This document shows positions 31,493 to 38,832 of a stretch of DNA of 40,158 bases, one piece after another. Origin of the DNA: Caulobacteraceae bacterium. Its GTDB lineage: Bacteria > Pseudomonadota > Alphaproteobacteria > Caulobacterales > Caulobacteraceae. The stretch covers positions 1 to 40,158 of the forward strand of contig JAQGIW010000214.1 in the NCBI GenBank assembly GCA_028290905.1, given 5' to 3'. The translations under genes and the position numbers were made by a program. Below the pieces are notes generated by a model that worked only from the letters and a program-made list of their open reading frames with translations, had not been told where the DNA came from and did not search any database. Positions within the stretch are counted from its first letter, which is position 1. Every line of letters starts with the position of its first letter.

Positions 31493-32620
31493 TCAGACGA
31501 CGAAGTCCCGGGCGAACTGGCGCAGGTCCTCGGCATAGAGGTCCGGCGCCTCCCAGGCCGGAAAATGGCCGCCGCGTGGGAAGACCGTGTAGCGCCGAAG
31601 GTTGTACAGCCGCTCCGCCAGTTCGCGCGGGGGCAGGGCGAGGTCGTGCGGCCAGATTCCCAGGGCGGTGGGCGCGCGCACGAAATCCTCGGCCTTCAAG
31701 GGCGGTCGAAGCCGACTGGCCTCGTAGTAGTAGCGCACTGACGAGCCGATGGTCCCGGTTGTCCAGTATACCATCAGGTTGTCGATCAGCATCTCGGCGG
31801 GGAACACCGAGAGCACGTCGCCGCCGCAGTCGGACCAGGCGCGGAACTTCTCCCCGATCCAGCTGGCCATGCCCGCCGGGGAGTCCGCCAGCGCGAAGGC
31901 CAGGGTCTGCGGGCGCGAGCTCTGAATGGCCTGGTAGCCGCCCTCGTCGCGGTTCCAGATCGCCCCCCGCTCGGCATAGGCGATCTCGTCCGCTGTCGGG
32001 GGCGGGCCAGCGGGCGCGGCCGGCTTGGGGGCGACGCCCGAGACGTGCGCGCCGAGCACCCGCTCGGGATGGCGCAGGGCGATCCGCGTCGCCACCCCCA
32101 AGCCGATGTCGGTTCCCGCCACCACGAACCGCTCATGGCCGATCGCGGTCATCAGCCTGGGAAACAGGTCTGAGGGCTCGACCTGATAGGGTGAGGTCGG
32201 CCGGTCGGAGAAGCCGAAGCCGGGCAGGGCGGGTACCACCACCTCGAACGACGGCTGGCCCTGTGCGAGCAGGGGCGCGAGCCGCTGGTATTCCACGAAG
32301 CTGGACGGCCAGCCATTCATCAGCAGCAGGGGAATAGGCGCCGGCCCTTCGCCTTTGAAGTGCAGGAAGTGGACGCCGTAGCCATCAATCTCGGCGCGGA
32401 AGTGCGGAAGTCGGTTGAGCACCGCGCGTCGCTCGCTCCAGTCGTAATCCTGCGCCCAGTAGCGGGTCAGCTGCTGCAGGAATCCCCGCTCCATCCCTTG
32501 GGACCAGTCGGCCGTGACCGCGTCGTTCCAGCGCGTGGCGTGCAGGCGGCGCCTGAGATCGGCCACTACCTCGGCGTCCCAGGGGATTTCAAACGGAACG
32601 ATCATGGTCGGGTCGCTCAT
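31493..32620 (-). CDS. Epoxide hydrolase (EHN-domain alpha/beta hydrolase)
   Basis: 375-residue epoxide hydrolase of the microsomal-like type. The N-terminal EHN domain (about 8-115) starts IVPFEIPWDAEVVADLRRRL. The core has the oxyanion segment LLLMNGWPSSFVEY (NGWP for HGWP), the nucleophile Asp171 in VAGTDIGLGVATRIA and the catalytic His352 in FPRGGHFPAWEAPD. The reaction is epoxide to vicinal diol; the substrate is unknown. ATG 32620 is preferred over 32623 and 32632 because of its spacing from AGGG, but these differ only by a few residues. Divergent from the chimeric gene at 32711. Confidence 0.88.
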   Translation of the reverse strand: MSDPTMIVPFEIPWDAEVVADLRRRLHATRWNDAVTADWSQGMERGFLQQLTRYWAQDYDWSERRAVLNRLPHFRAEIDGYGVHFLHFKGEGPAPIPLLLMNGWPSSFVEYQRLAPLLAQGQPSFEVVVPALPGFGFSDRPTSPYQVEPSDLFPRLMTAIGHERFVVAGTDIGLGVATRIALRHPERVLGAHVSGVAPKPAAPAGPPPTADEIAYAERGAIWNRDEGGYQAIQSSRPQTLAFALADSPAGMASWIGEKFRAWSDCGGDVLSVFPAEMLIDNLMVYWTTGTIGSSVRYYYEASRLRPPLKAEDFVRAPTALGIWPHDLALPPRELAERLYNLRRYTVFPRGGHFPAWEAPDLYAEDLRQFARDFVV

Positions 32621-32680
32621 CATCCCTAACATCCGCCGAAGTCGTTTTCGACTGTACAGCCGATAAAGCCAAGTTAGTCT

Positions 32681-32698
32681 CGCCCCTCGCCAGGGGCG
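32681..32698 (+). promoter_or_regulatory. Hairpin overlapping the RBS of the chimeric gene
   Basis: CGCCCCT (32681-32687) pairs perfectly with AGGGGCG (32692-32698) around a 4-nt loop. The 3' arm overlaps the GGCGGGGA ribosome-binding region that precedes ATG 32711, so the structure could limit translation. Confidence 0.4.
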
Positions 32699-32710
32699 GG
32701 GATATTGCCG

Positions 32711-33376
32711 ATGAGCGCGATTGACGCCCTGGTCGCGGAAACCCCGCCGGCGCGACGCCAGGGCGACGTCCTCGGCCACCCGCGCGGCCTCATGTACCTG
32801 GTCTTCGCCGAGACTTGGGAACGCTTCTCCTTCTACGGCACGCAGGCGCTCCTGATGCTCGACGTGGGGGCGCTCTTCCTCGCCCTGGCGATCGCCGCTT
32901 CGGCTTCGGCGCAGACCGGGATGAGCCCGGCCGCGCCTGAGGCCAAGGCGCCACCGCCGTGGATCGCCGGGGCATGGCGCCTCATGGGCACGCGCCAGCG
33001 CATGACCGACGGCGCGACGCGGCCCGATCCCGACCTGGGCGCCCACCCTGTCGGCTACATGATGTACGACGCCTCCGGACGGATGTGCACGGTGTTCGAC
33101 AGCGACGAACGGCCGCGCTGGGCCTCCGCGCCCCCGACCGACGCCGAGCTGCGGGCCATGTTCGACCACATGCTCGTCTATTGCGCGCGCTACGAGGTCG
33201 ACGAGTCCAGGGGGTACATCGTCTACCACCTCGAGATCGGCCAGTCGCCGAACACCGCCGGGACCATGCGCGAACGCCGCTTCGAGCGCCTGGGCGACAC
33301 CCTGACCCTCTACCCCACCCCGCTGCCCGCCGGGGTCGTGGAGTGGTCGATCAGCCTGCAGCGCGTCCAGCCCTGA
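32711..33376 (+). CDS. Chimeric protein: POT transporter N-terminus fused to exported lipocalin-like domain
   Basis: 221 residues in two unlike parts. Residues 1-50 (with DVLGHPRGLMYLVFAETWER and FSFYGTQALLML) match the opening of POT/PTR-family peptide transporters up to the end of the first membrane helix. From residue 52, VGALFLALAIAASASAQTG looks like the core of a separate signal peptide, followed by a lipocalin-like domain (about 80-220: WIAGAWRLMGTRQRMTDG, HPVGYMMYDASGRMCTVF, YCARYEVDESRGYIVYHLEI, ERLGDTLTLYPTPLP). The join, near 32860-32866, looks like an in-frame deletion that removed the rest of the transporter and the 5' end of the second gene. GTG at 32864 could start the second part but lacks an RBS. 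The stop overlaps the glycosyltransferase start (TGATG). Confidence 0.75.
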   Translation: MSAIDALVAETPPARRQGDVLGHPRGLMYLVFAETWERFSFYGTQALLMLDVGALFLALAIAASASAQTGMSPAAPEAKAPPPWIAGAWRLMGTRQRMTDGATRPDPDLGAHPVGYMMYDASGRMCTVFDSDERPRWASAPPTDAELRAMFDHMLVYCARYEVDESRGYIVYHLEIGQSPNTAGTMRERRFERLGDTLTLYPTPLPAGVVEWSISLQRVQP

Positions 33377-34452
33377 TGGAGCCGCGGGCGCGTCGGCCCC
33401 TGCGGCTGTTGGCGGTGACCTGGGACGGCGGCGGCAACCTGCCGCCGCTCGTGGGACTGATCGAGGCGCTCGTCGCCGCTGGCCACCAGGTCTCGAGCCT
33501 CGCCCACCGGACCCAGTCCGCCGCGCTCACGGCCGCGGGCGCCCGGGTGTTGGGGTATGATCGCGCGCCGGAGCGGGACGCCGGCGCGCCCGACCCCGGG
33601 GGCTATGAGTGGCTGACCGCCTTCGATGGCGCGGCGGGCGAGGATCTGGCGGCGGCGGCCAGCCAAGTGGCGCCCGATGTCCTCCTGATCGACTGCATGA
33701 TGCCCGCGACGTTGGAGGCGGCCGCCGGCCTAGGACTTCCGGTCGTCGCGCTGGTCCACACGGCATGGCAGACCCTGCGCGACTACCTCGGCGGCGTGTT
33801 CCGCCGCCCCGCGGAGGCGGCGCCCCTGGGCCTGGTGTTCAGCTATCGCAAGTTCCACACCGGCGTGGCGCCGGACAACTTCGTCTGGGTCGGTCCGGCG
33901 CGCGGACACGCAGGGGCGAGCTCGTGGCGCCGCCGCGCACCTGGCCTTCCCCTGGTGCTGGCCAGCCTCAGCACCGCCCAGCAGGGGCAGGCGCCGGTGC
34001 TGCGCAATCTCTGCCAGGCCCTCGCGGCCCTGGACGTCGAGGCGCTGGTCACGGTCGGGCGGGCTTTCGATCCGGCGGCCCTGCCGGCCGGAGGGCGCGT
34101 GAGCCTGGAACGCTCCGTGCCCCATGAACACGTCCTCGGCGAGACCGACCTCCTGATCACCCACTGTGGCCACGGAACGACGATGGCGGCCCTGGGCTTC
34201 GGGGTTCCCATACTGTGCCTGCCGGGGCGGGGCGACCAACCCGCCGTGGCGGCGCGGGTCGCCGGGCTCGGCCTGGGTGAAATCCTCGACACCGGCTCGT
34301 CGCCCGACGCCATGGGCGCGGCCATCATCCGGTTGCTGGCCGACCAGGCGATGCGCGATCGCGCCCGCGCCTTCGCGCTCGAGGTGGGCCGCCACCCCGG
34401 AACCAACCTGGCGGTCGCCCGGATCGAGGCTCTGGCGGCGACCGCCGGTTGA
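33376..34452 (+). CDS. UDP-glycosyltransferase-like (MGT/GT1 family) protein
   Basis: 358-residue GT-B fold glycosyltransferase. The N-terminal half opens LRLLAVTWDGGGNLPPLVGL and EALVAAGHQVSSLAHRTQ, the acceptor domain. The donor-binding half carries the signature LITHCGHGTTMAALGFGVP followed by LPGRGDQPAVAARVAGLGLG. The family transfers sugars to small hydrophobic acceptors such as macrolides, carotenoids or sterols; the acceptor here is unknown. At 358 residues it is shorter than the typical 390-420, with no obvious missing motif. ATG 33376 overlaps the preceding stop by one base, indicating translational coupling to the chimeric gene; larger same-frame starts upstream are out of frame with that gene and not protein-like. 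Confidence 0.87.
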   Translation: MEPRARRPLRLLAVTWDGGGNLPPLVGLIEALVAAGHQVSSLAHRTQSAALTAAGARVLGYDRAPERDAGAPDPGGYEWLTAFDGAAGEDLAAAASQVAPDVLLIDCMMPATLEAAAGLGLPVVALVHTAWQTLRDYLGGVFRRPAEAAPLGLVFSYRKFHTGVAPDNFVWVGPARGHAGASSWRRRAPGLPLVLASLSTAQQGQAPVLRNLCQALAALDVEALVTVGRAFDPAALPAGGRVSLERSVPHEHVLGETDLLITHCGHGTTMAALGFGVPILCLPGRGDQPAVAARVAGLGLGEILDTGSSPDAMGAAIIRLLADQAMRDRARAFALEVGRHPGTNLAVARIEALAATAG

Positions 34453-34486
34453 CCGCGCGAGCGGAGCGCATGCCGCCCCCGTCGTC

Positions 34487-34499
34487 GCTGCTGACGGAA
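34487..34499. promoter_or_regulatory. Candidate WYL-regulator operator, copy 1
   Basis: GCTGCTGACGGAA upstream of the WYL regulator gene matches GCTCCTGACGGAA at 35244-35256 upstream of the NTF2-like gene at 12 of 13 positions. Sharing one word in both control regions of a regulator and its neighbour suggests an autoregulatory operator. Confidence 0.4.
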
Positions 34500-34547
34500 T
34501 TTGTCGCCAGCCTGTGGTAACAGGCCAAGCGAACCCTTGGGTCGGCC

Positions 34548-35261
34548 ATGCCTCGCTCCACTCGCCTTCTTCGCCTGCTGCAGGCCCTGCGCGGCCGGCG
34601 CCATCCCGTCACGGCGGCGCGGCTGGCCGAGGCGCTGGAGGTGTCGGAGCGCACCATCTATCGCGACGTCGCCGACCTGATGGCGCAGGGCGCGCCGATC
34701 AGCGGCGAGGCGGGCGTCGGCTACGTGCTGCGGCCGGGCCTCTTCCTGCCGCCCCTGATGCTGACCGAGGACGAGGTGGAGGCGGTGCTCCTGGGGCTCC
34801 GCTATGTCGACCAGCGCGGCGACGAGGTCTTGAGAGCGGCCGCCGCCGAAGCCCTGGCCAAGATCGGCGCCGTGCTAACGCCCCAGGCGCAGGCGGGCCT
34901 GGCGACGCCGCTGACCATGCCCGGCCCCTCGCCGGCGGCGTTCCCGGACAACGCCACGCCACTCGATGATTTGCGCGCCGCCATCCGCGCCCAGACGAGG
35001 CTCGCCATCGCCTACGAGGACCAGCAGGGGCGGCGCACCGAACGCTTCGTCTGGCCGATCCAGCTCGGCTTCATGGATCGCGCCCGCGTACTGGCGGCGT
35101 GGTGCGAGCTGCGCCAGGATTTCCGCACCTTCCGGACCGACCGGATCGTCGCGGCTGCCGCGGCCGGCCGCTACCCGGCGCGCCGCGCGGACCTGATGCG
35201 CCGCCTGCGCGCCCATCTCGACGCGATGGCGGCGAGCAATGATGCTCCTGACGGAAACTGA
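34548..35261 (+). CDS. YafY-like HTH/WYL domain transcriptional regulator
   Basis: 237-residue regulator. The N-terminal HTH (about 1-62) is TRLLRLLQALRGRRHPVTAA, then LAEALEVSERTIYRDVADLM and the wing GAPISGEAGVGYVLRPG. The WYL region is about 140-205 (AYEDQQGRRTERFVWPIQLG, RVLAAWCELRQDFRTFRTDR); WYL is represented by VLAAWCELR, as in YafY relatives. The C-terminal extension ends RRADLMRRLRAHLDAM. The effector is unknown. The NTF2-like gene follows after 51 bp, a common pairing for YafY-type regulators. Confidence 0.9.
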   Translation: MPRSTRLLRLLQALRGRRHPVTAARLAEALEVSERTIYRDVADLMAQGAPISGEAGVGYVLRPGLFLPPLMLTEDEVEAVLLGLRYVDQRGDEVLRAAAAEALAKIGAVLTPQAQAGLATPLTMPGPSPAAFPDNATPLDDLRAAIRAQTRLAIAYEDQQGRRTERFVWPIQLGFMDRARVLAAWCELRQDFRTFRTDRIVAAAAAGRYPARRADLMRRLRAHLDAMAASNDAPDGN

Positions 35262-35267
35262 CAGGAG
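35244..35267. promoter_or_regulatory. Candidate WYL-regulator operator, copy 2
   Basis: It contains GCTCCTGACGGAA (35244-35256), the near-copy of the word at 34487, within a dyad CTCCTG (35245-35250) and CAGGAG (35262-35267) separated by 11 bp. It overlaps the last codons of the WYL regulator gene and precedes the NTF2-like gene by 46 bp. Confidence 0.4.
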
Positions 35268-35312
35268 GTGGGCGTAGGCCCTTCCAACCCCTGGTTCGAA
35301 GGAAACATCGCC

Positions 35313-35681
35313 ATGCCGAGAGACATCACCGCCGTGTTGCCGCGCGTGATCGCCGACCACATCGCCGCCTGCAACGCCCACGACATCGACGCCTGGATGG
35401 ACACGTTCGCGCCGGACGCCCTCGTCAACGACGTCCAGCGCGAGTTTGACGGCGCCGCGGCGATCCGCGCCTTCGGCGAGAAGGAAATCTTCGGGGACGA
35501 AGTCACCATGGCGGTCGAGAGCGCCTTCGACCGGCACGGCGACATCGCCGTCCACGCCCGCATCGACGGGACCTACGACAAGACGGGCCTGCCCGACCCG
35601 CTGATCCTGAGCTTCTATTTCAGCACCCGCGACGGGCGGATCACCCAGCTCATCATCATCCACAACAAGCCGCAGGGCTGA
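35313..35681 (+). CDS. NTF2-like/SnoaL-like protein
   Basis: 122-residue NTF2-fold protein. The pattern VIADHIAACNAHDIDAWMDT, FAPDALVNDVQREFDGAAAI and REFGEKE-type helix followed by beta strands ending ITQLIIIHNKPQG fits the SnoaL-like/DUF4440-related group, binding small hydrophobic ligands or acting as an isomerase or cyclase. The start ATG 35313 has GAAGGA 9 nt upstream, which decides against the in-frame GTG at 35268. It lies just downstream of the WYL regulator and is probably controlled by it. No catalytic assignment is possible. Confidence 0.85.
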   Translation: MPRDITAVLPRVIADHIAACNAHDIDAWMDTFAPDALVNDVQREFDGAAAIRAFGEKEIFGDEVTMAVESAFDRHGDIAVHARIDGTYDKTGLPDPLILSFYFSTRDGRITQLIIIHNKPQG

Positions 35682-35724
35682 GCCATGATAGGGTGTTTCC
35701 CGGTGAAGACTGGGAAGGCGCCCG

Positions 35725-36258
35725 ATGGACGCGATCGAAGCCATCCATACGCGCAGGTCGATACGCGCCTACACCTCCGAGCCGGTGGACCGCGACCAGA
35801 TCGAGGCGCTGATCTGGGACGCCGCCCAGGCGCCGCCGCCGTTCGCCGGACAGGTCCCGTGGACGTTCAACGTCGTCGAGGGCGCGGCGCGCATCGCCGG
35901 CTTGGGCGAGCGGGCCAAACAGCACGCCAGGGACAACCGGCCGGACGCTCAGTCGGCGGCCTGGGCCGATCGCGAGGACTTCAAGGCCTTCTGGAACGCG
36001 CCGGCCGTGGTGATCATCTCCGGGCCGGTCGAGGACTGCTGTCGGGCCGGTCAGACCCTCCTCATTGCCGCCCACGCCCGCGGCCTGGGCGGCTGTTGGG
36101 TGGGCGCTCCGATGATGTGGCTCCGCACGCCCGAGGCCAAGATCGAGCTCGGCATCCCGCCGGACCTGACGCCGGTGTCCGCGATCTGCATCGGCCATGC
36201 CGCTGAACAGCCCAAGCCACGGGCGCGAGCCCGTCCGCCGGTGATCTGGGCTGGGTAG
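35725..36258 (+). CDS. Nitroreductase family flavoprotein
   Basis: 177-residue FMN-dependent oxidoreductase. The N-terminus AIEAIHTRRSIRAYTSEPVD is the FMN-phosphate-binding RRSIR motif of the family. A second FMN-contacting stretch is AAHARGLGGCWVGAPMM at about 113-130. The C-terminal PPVIWAG replaces the usual K-P-x-x-V end. Typical members reduce nitroaromatics, quinones or enals using NAD(P)H, or act as flavin reductases. RBS GGAAGG lies 8 nt before ATG. It is convergent with the second LysR gene, 14 bp apart. Confidence 0.88.
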   Translation: MDAIEAIHTRRSIRAYTSEPVDRDQIEALIWDAAQAPPPFAGQVPWTFNVVEGAARIAGLGERAKQHARDNRPDAQSAAWADREDFKAFWNAPAVVIISGPVEDCCRAGQTLLIAAHARGLGGCWVGAPMMWLRTPEAKIELGIPPDLTPVSAICIGHAAEQPKPRARARPPVIWAG

Positions 36259-36272
36259 TCCAGCACCGGGGT

Positions 36273-37187
36273 TCAACGCCCTGACGGTCGCGTGCGACCC
36301 ACCCGGAATTTAAGCTCGTCGACCTTGGACAGCAGGGTCTTCAGCAGCGGCGACGTATTGGCCTCGTTGTAGCCGAGCGCCAGGTCGATCGTCGGCGGGA
36401 CGCCGGCGAGGGGCCGGCCGATCACCGTCGGCGGCAGGAGGTTGCGGGCGTAGAGGGGCAGGACGCTCACCCCGCCGGTCGAAGCGACCAGCGAGATCGC
36501 CATGGCGAGGTTCAGCGCCTCGTGGTCCGGCGTCAGGTCGACGCCGACCCGCGCGCCATAGGCGTCGACCACCGCACGCAGGGCGGGAGAATTCGAGTTA
36601 GGCACCCCCACCAGGGTCTGGCCGGCCAGGGCCTCGGGCGGGATGGCGTCTCTCGCCGCCAGCGGATGGTCGGCCGGCATCAGCACGATCAGGGGCTCGT
36701 GCAGCAGGGTCAGGTAGACCACGCCGGGCGTGTTCTTTTCGGGACGCAGGAAGGCGACGTCCAGGCGTCCGCGCATCAGCTCGGCGGCCAGGCTCGGCGA
36801 CTGCTGGCTGGTGATGGTCAGCTCAGTGCTGGAGAGGGATTCCTGCAGGAGACCCACCGCCGGCCCCATCCACTCCATCTCGAAACCGGTCAGGAAGCCG
36901 ATGGCGAAGCTGGCCCTCGGCGGTTGGGCCGCCCGGCGCGCGGCTTCCGCCGCCGCCTCCACCTGTAGGAGCGCGATCCGCGCGTGATCGAGGAACACCC
37001 GCCCGGCCGCCGTGAGCTCTATGCCGCGGGCGTGCCGCTGCATCAGCCTCGCGCCGACCTCGTACTCCAGGTCGCGCATCTGGCGGCTAAGAGAGGGCTG
37101 GGCCGTATGCAGCCGCTTCTCGGCGGCGACCGTCAGGCTCCCCGTCTCGGCGACGGCGACGAAGTAGCGAAGGTGGCGAAGCTCCAT
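36273..37187 (-). CDS. LysR family transcriptional regulator (SDR-linked)
   Basis: 304-residue LysR-type regulator. HTH at about 1-60: MELRHLRYFVAVAETGSLTV, HTAQPSLSRQMRDLEYEVGA and RGIELTAAGRVFLDHARIAL. The effector domain covers about 92-295 (ASFAIGFLTGFEMEWMGPAV, LIVLMPADHPLAARDAI). The HTH resembles the HcaR/BenM/CatM-like subgroup that responds to aromatic compounds, though the effector here is unknown. It is divergent from the SDR gene, with a perfect LysR-type T-N11-A box just before its own start, suggesting autoregulation. Confidence 0.93.
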   Translation of the reverse strand: MELRHLRYFVAVAETGSLTVAAEKRLHTAQPSLSRQMRDLEYEVGARLMQRHARGIELTAAGRVFLDHARIALLQVEAAAEAARRAAQPPRASFAIGFLTGFEMEWMGPAVGLLQESLSSTELTITSQQSPSLAAELMRGRLDVAFLRPEKNTPGVVYLTLLHEPLIVLMPADHPLAARDAIPPEALAGQTLVGVPNSNSPALRAVVDAYGARVGVDLTPDHEALNLAMAISLVASTGGVSVLPLYARNLLPPTVIGRPLAGVPPTIDLALGYNEANTSPLLKTLLSKVDELKFRVGRTRPSGR

Positions 37188-37193
37188 AGAGCT

Positions 37194-37208
37194 ATGCTTT
37201 CAAAGTAT
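37194..37208. promoter_or_regulatory. LysR-type T-N11-A operator box
   Basis: ATGCTTTCAAAGTAT contains the LysR consensus T-N11-A (T37195 to A37207) with dyad symmetry (ATGCTTT/AAAGTAT, one mismatch). It begins 7 bp before the LysR start codon and lies in the 148-bp divergent gap, so it can cover the regulator's own promoter. Confidence 0.6.
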
Positions 37209-37335
37209 GGGTCTGTCGCCAACAAGTCTTACTCGGGGCGATCGATCCTCCCTAACCTCTCATCACCGGCGCGGCAAGCCGCGGGGGCATCATGCCTCCA
37301 GGGTCGACCTCGCGCCGCAACCAAGGAGAAGTCCG

Positions 37336-38082
37336 ATGAACACCCCTGTTGTTCTGATTACCGGCGGCCTGACGGGCATCGGCCACGCCGTCGCCGTCGA
37401 GTTCGCCAAGTCCGGCGCCCGCGTCGTCGTCTCCGGCCGCAGGTCGGCCGAGGGCCTGGCAGTCGCCGCCGAATTGCGCTCCCTGGGCGCCGAGGCGGAA
37501 TTCATCCAGGCCGATGTCCGGCATGACGATGACGTCCGCAACCTGGTCGACCAGACCGTCGCCCGGTTCGGCCGCCTCGACATCGCCGTCAACAACGCCG
37601 GCACCGAGGGCAAGCCCGGGCCGCTCACCGACCAGACCGCCGAGAGCTATGCGGCGACCTTCGACACCAATGTGCTGGGCACGATCCTCAGCCTCAAGCA
37701 CGAGGCCCGGGTGATGGCGGCCCAGGGCGCCGGCAGCATCGTCAACGTCTCCTCGACCTATGGACACGAGGGCGCCGCGGGCGCGGCGGTCTACGCCGCC
37801 AGCAAACACGCGGTGGAGGGCCTGACCAAGTCCGCCGCCCTGGAGTTCGCCAGCAAGGGCGTCCGGGTCAATGCGGTGGCGCCGGGACCGACCGACACCG
37901 GCATGCTCGACCGTTTCACCGGCGGCGAGGACGGCAAGGCCTACATGCGCTCGGTCGTGCCGCTCGGCCGGCTGGCGCAACCGAACGAGCCGGCTCGCGC
38001 CATCGTCTTCATCGCCTCGGACGCCGCGACCTACATCACCGGTCAGGTCCTGAGCGTCGACGGCGGCAAGACCGCCGGCTGA
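37336..38082 (+). CDS. SDR family oxidoreductase (glucose-1-dehydrogenase-like)
   Basis: 248-residue classical short-chain dehydrogenase/reductase. The cofactor loop is TGGLTGIGHAVA (about 9-20), the NNAG motif is VNNAGT (85-90), and the catalytic residues are Ser140 (or Ser139), Tyr153 and Lys157 in VYAASKHAVEG. VDGGKTAG closes the protein. Arg36-Arg37 after the second strand (SGRRS) suggests NADP preference. The perfect RBS AAGGAG lies before ATG 37336. It is divergent from a LysR regulator, its likely controller. The substrate is unknown. Confidence 0.92.
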   Translation: MNTPVVLITGGLTGIGHAVAVEFAKSGARVVVSGRRSAEGLAVAAELRSLGAEAEFIQADVRHDDDVRNLVDQTVARFGRLDIAVNNAGTEGKPGPLTDQTAESYAATFDTNVLGTILSLKHEARVMAAQGAGSIVNVSSTYGHEGAAGAAVYAASKHAVEGLTKSAALEFASKGVRVNAVAPGPTDTGMLDRFTGGEDGKAYMRSVVPLGRLAQPNEPARAIVFIASDAATYITGQVLSVDGGKTAG

Positions 38083-38119
38083 TCCGGCCTATCTCCTTCC
38101 GATCCCTTCCAACCCGTGC

Positions 38120-38144
38120 GCCGGCCGCCGTCGTGGCGGCCGGC
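38120..38144 (+). terminator. Strong hairpin between SDR and GST genes
   Basis: GCCGGCCGCC (38120-38129) pairs perfectly with GGCGGCCGGC (38135-38144) around GTCGT. It starts 37 bp after the SDR stop and ends 12 bp before the GST start, so it may end the SDR transcript or attenuate GST translation. No T-run follows. Confidence 0.5.
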
Positions 38145-38156
38145 TGAGGCGCCCCC

Positions 38157-38804
38157 ATGAACCCGCATGACCTGAAGCTCTATCAATCGGCCGGCTCGCC
38201 CAACGCGCGGCGAGTCCGCATCTTCCTGGCCGAGAAGGGGATCAGCATGCCGATGATCCCGGTGGATCTCGGCGCCAAGGAGCAGTTCTCCGACGCCTAC
38301 GCCGCCATCAACCCGCGCAAGGTGGTGCCGACCCTGGTGCTCGGCGACGGGACCGCGATCGGCGAAGTCCCGGCCATCTGGCGCTACCTGGAGGAGATCT
38401 ACCCCGAAAAGCCGCTTCTGGGCTCGACGCCAAAGGAGAAGGCCCTGGTCGCCATGTGGGAGCGCCGCATGGAGCAGGAGGGCTTCGCGCCGACCATGGA
38501 GGCCGTCCGCAACGCGGCGCCGGGCCTCGCCGGCCGCGCCATCGCCGGGCCGCACGGCTATGATCAGATCCCCGCCCTGGTCGAGCGCGGTAGGAAGCGC
38601 GTCGCCGACTTCCACGCCGACCTGGACGGGCTCCTGGCGGGTCGCCCCTTCGTCGCCGGCGACGCCTTCTCGGTCGCGGACATCACGGCCCGCGTCGCCC
38701 TCGACTTCGCGGCCAAGGCCCTCGACCTGCCGCCGCCCGATGGGGCGGGATCGATCGCACGCTGGTATGCCGCCATCTCCGCCCGGCCGAGCACGGACGC
38801 CTGA
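38157..38804 (+). CDS. Glutathione S-transferase family protein
   Basis: 215-residue cytosolic GST. The thioredoxin-like N-domain (about 1-82) reads DLKLYQSAGSPNARRVRIFL and INPRKVVPTLVLGDGTAIGE, where the VVPTLVL cis-Pro and the following E-x-x-A segment bind glutathione. The helical C-domain (about 90-210) includes RPFVAGDAFSVADITARVAL with the conserved N-capping box Asp. The catalytic residue may be Ser or Asn in the SAGSPNA loop. It follows the SDR gene on the same strand but a strong hairpin separates them. The substrate is unknown. Confidence 0.9.
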   Translation: MNPHDLKLYQSAGSPNARRVRIFLAEKGISMPMIPVDLGAKEQFSDAYAAINPRKVVPTLVLGDGTAIGEVPAIWRYLEEIYPEKPLLGSTPKEKALVAMWERRMEQEGFAPTMEAVRNAAPGLAGRAIAGPHGYDQIPALVERGRKRVADFHADLDGLLAGRPFVAGDAFSVADITARVALDFAAKALDLPPPDGAGSIARWYAAISARPSTDA

Positions 38805-38809
38805 TCTCA

Positions 38810-38830
38810 GGCCGGCGCCCGACGCCGGCC
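38810..38830. terminator. Bidirectional terminator between GST and epimerase genes
   Basis: GGCCGGCG (38810-38817) and CGCCGGCC (38823-38830) form a perfect 8-bp stem with a 5-nt loop that fits exactly in the 28-bp gap between the two convergent stop codons. Confidence 0.65.
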
Positions 38831-38832
38831 CC

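Noticed and set aside
34699-34962. Pro/Arg-rich minus-strand frames opposite the WYL regulator
   Set aside because: No motifs and antisense to a regulator with a clear HTH.
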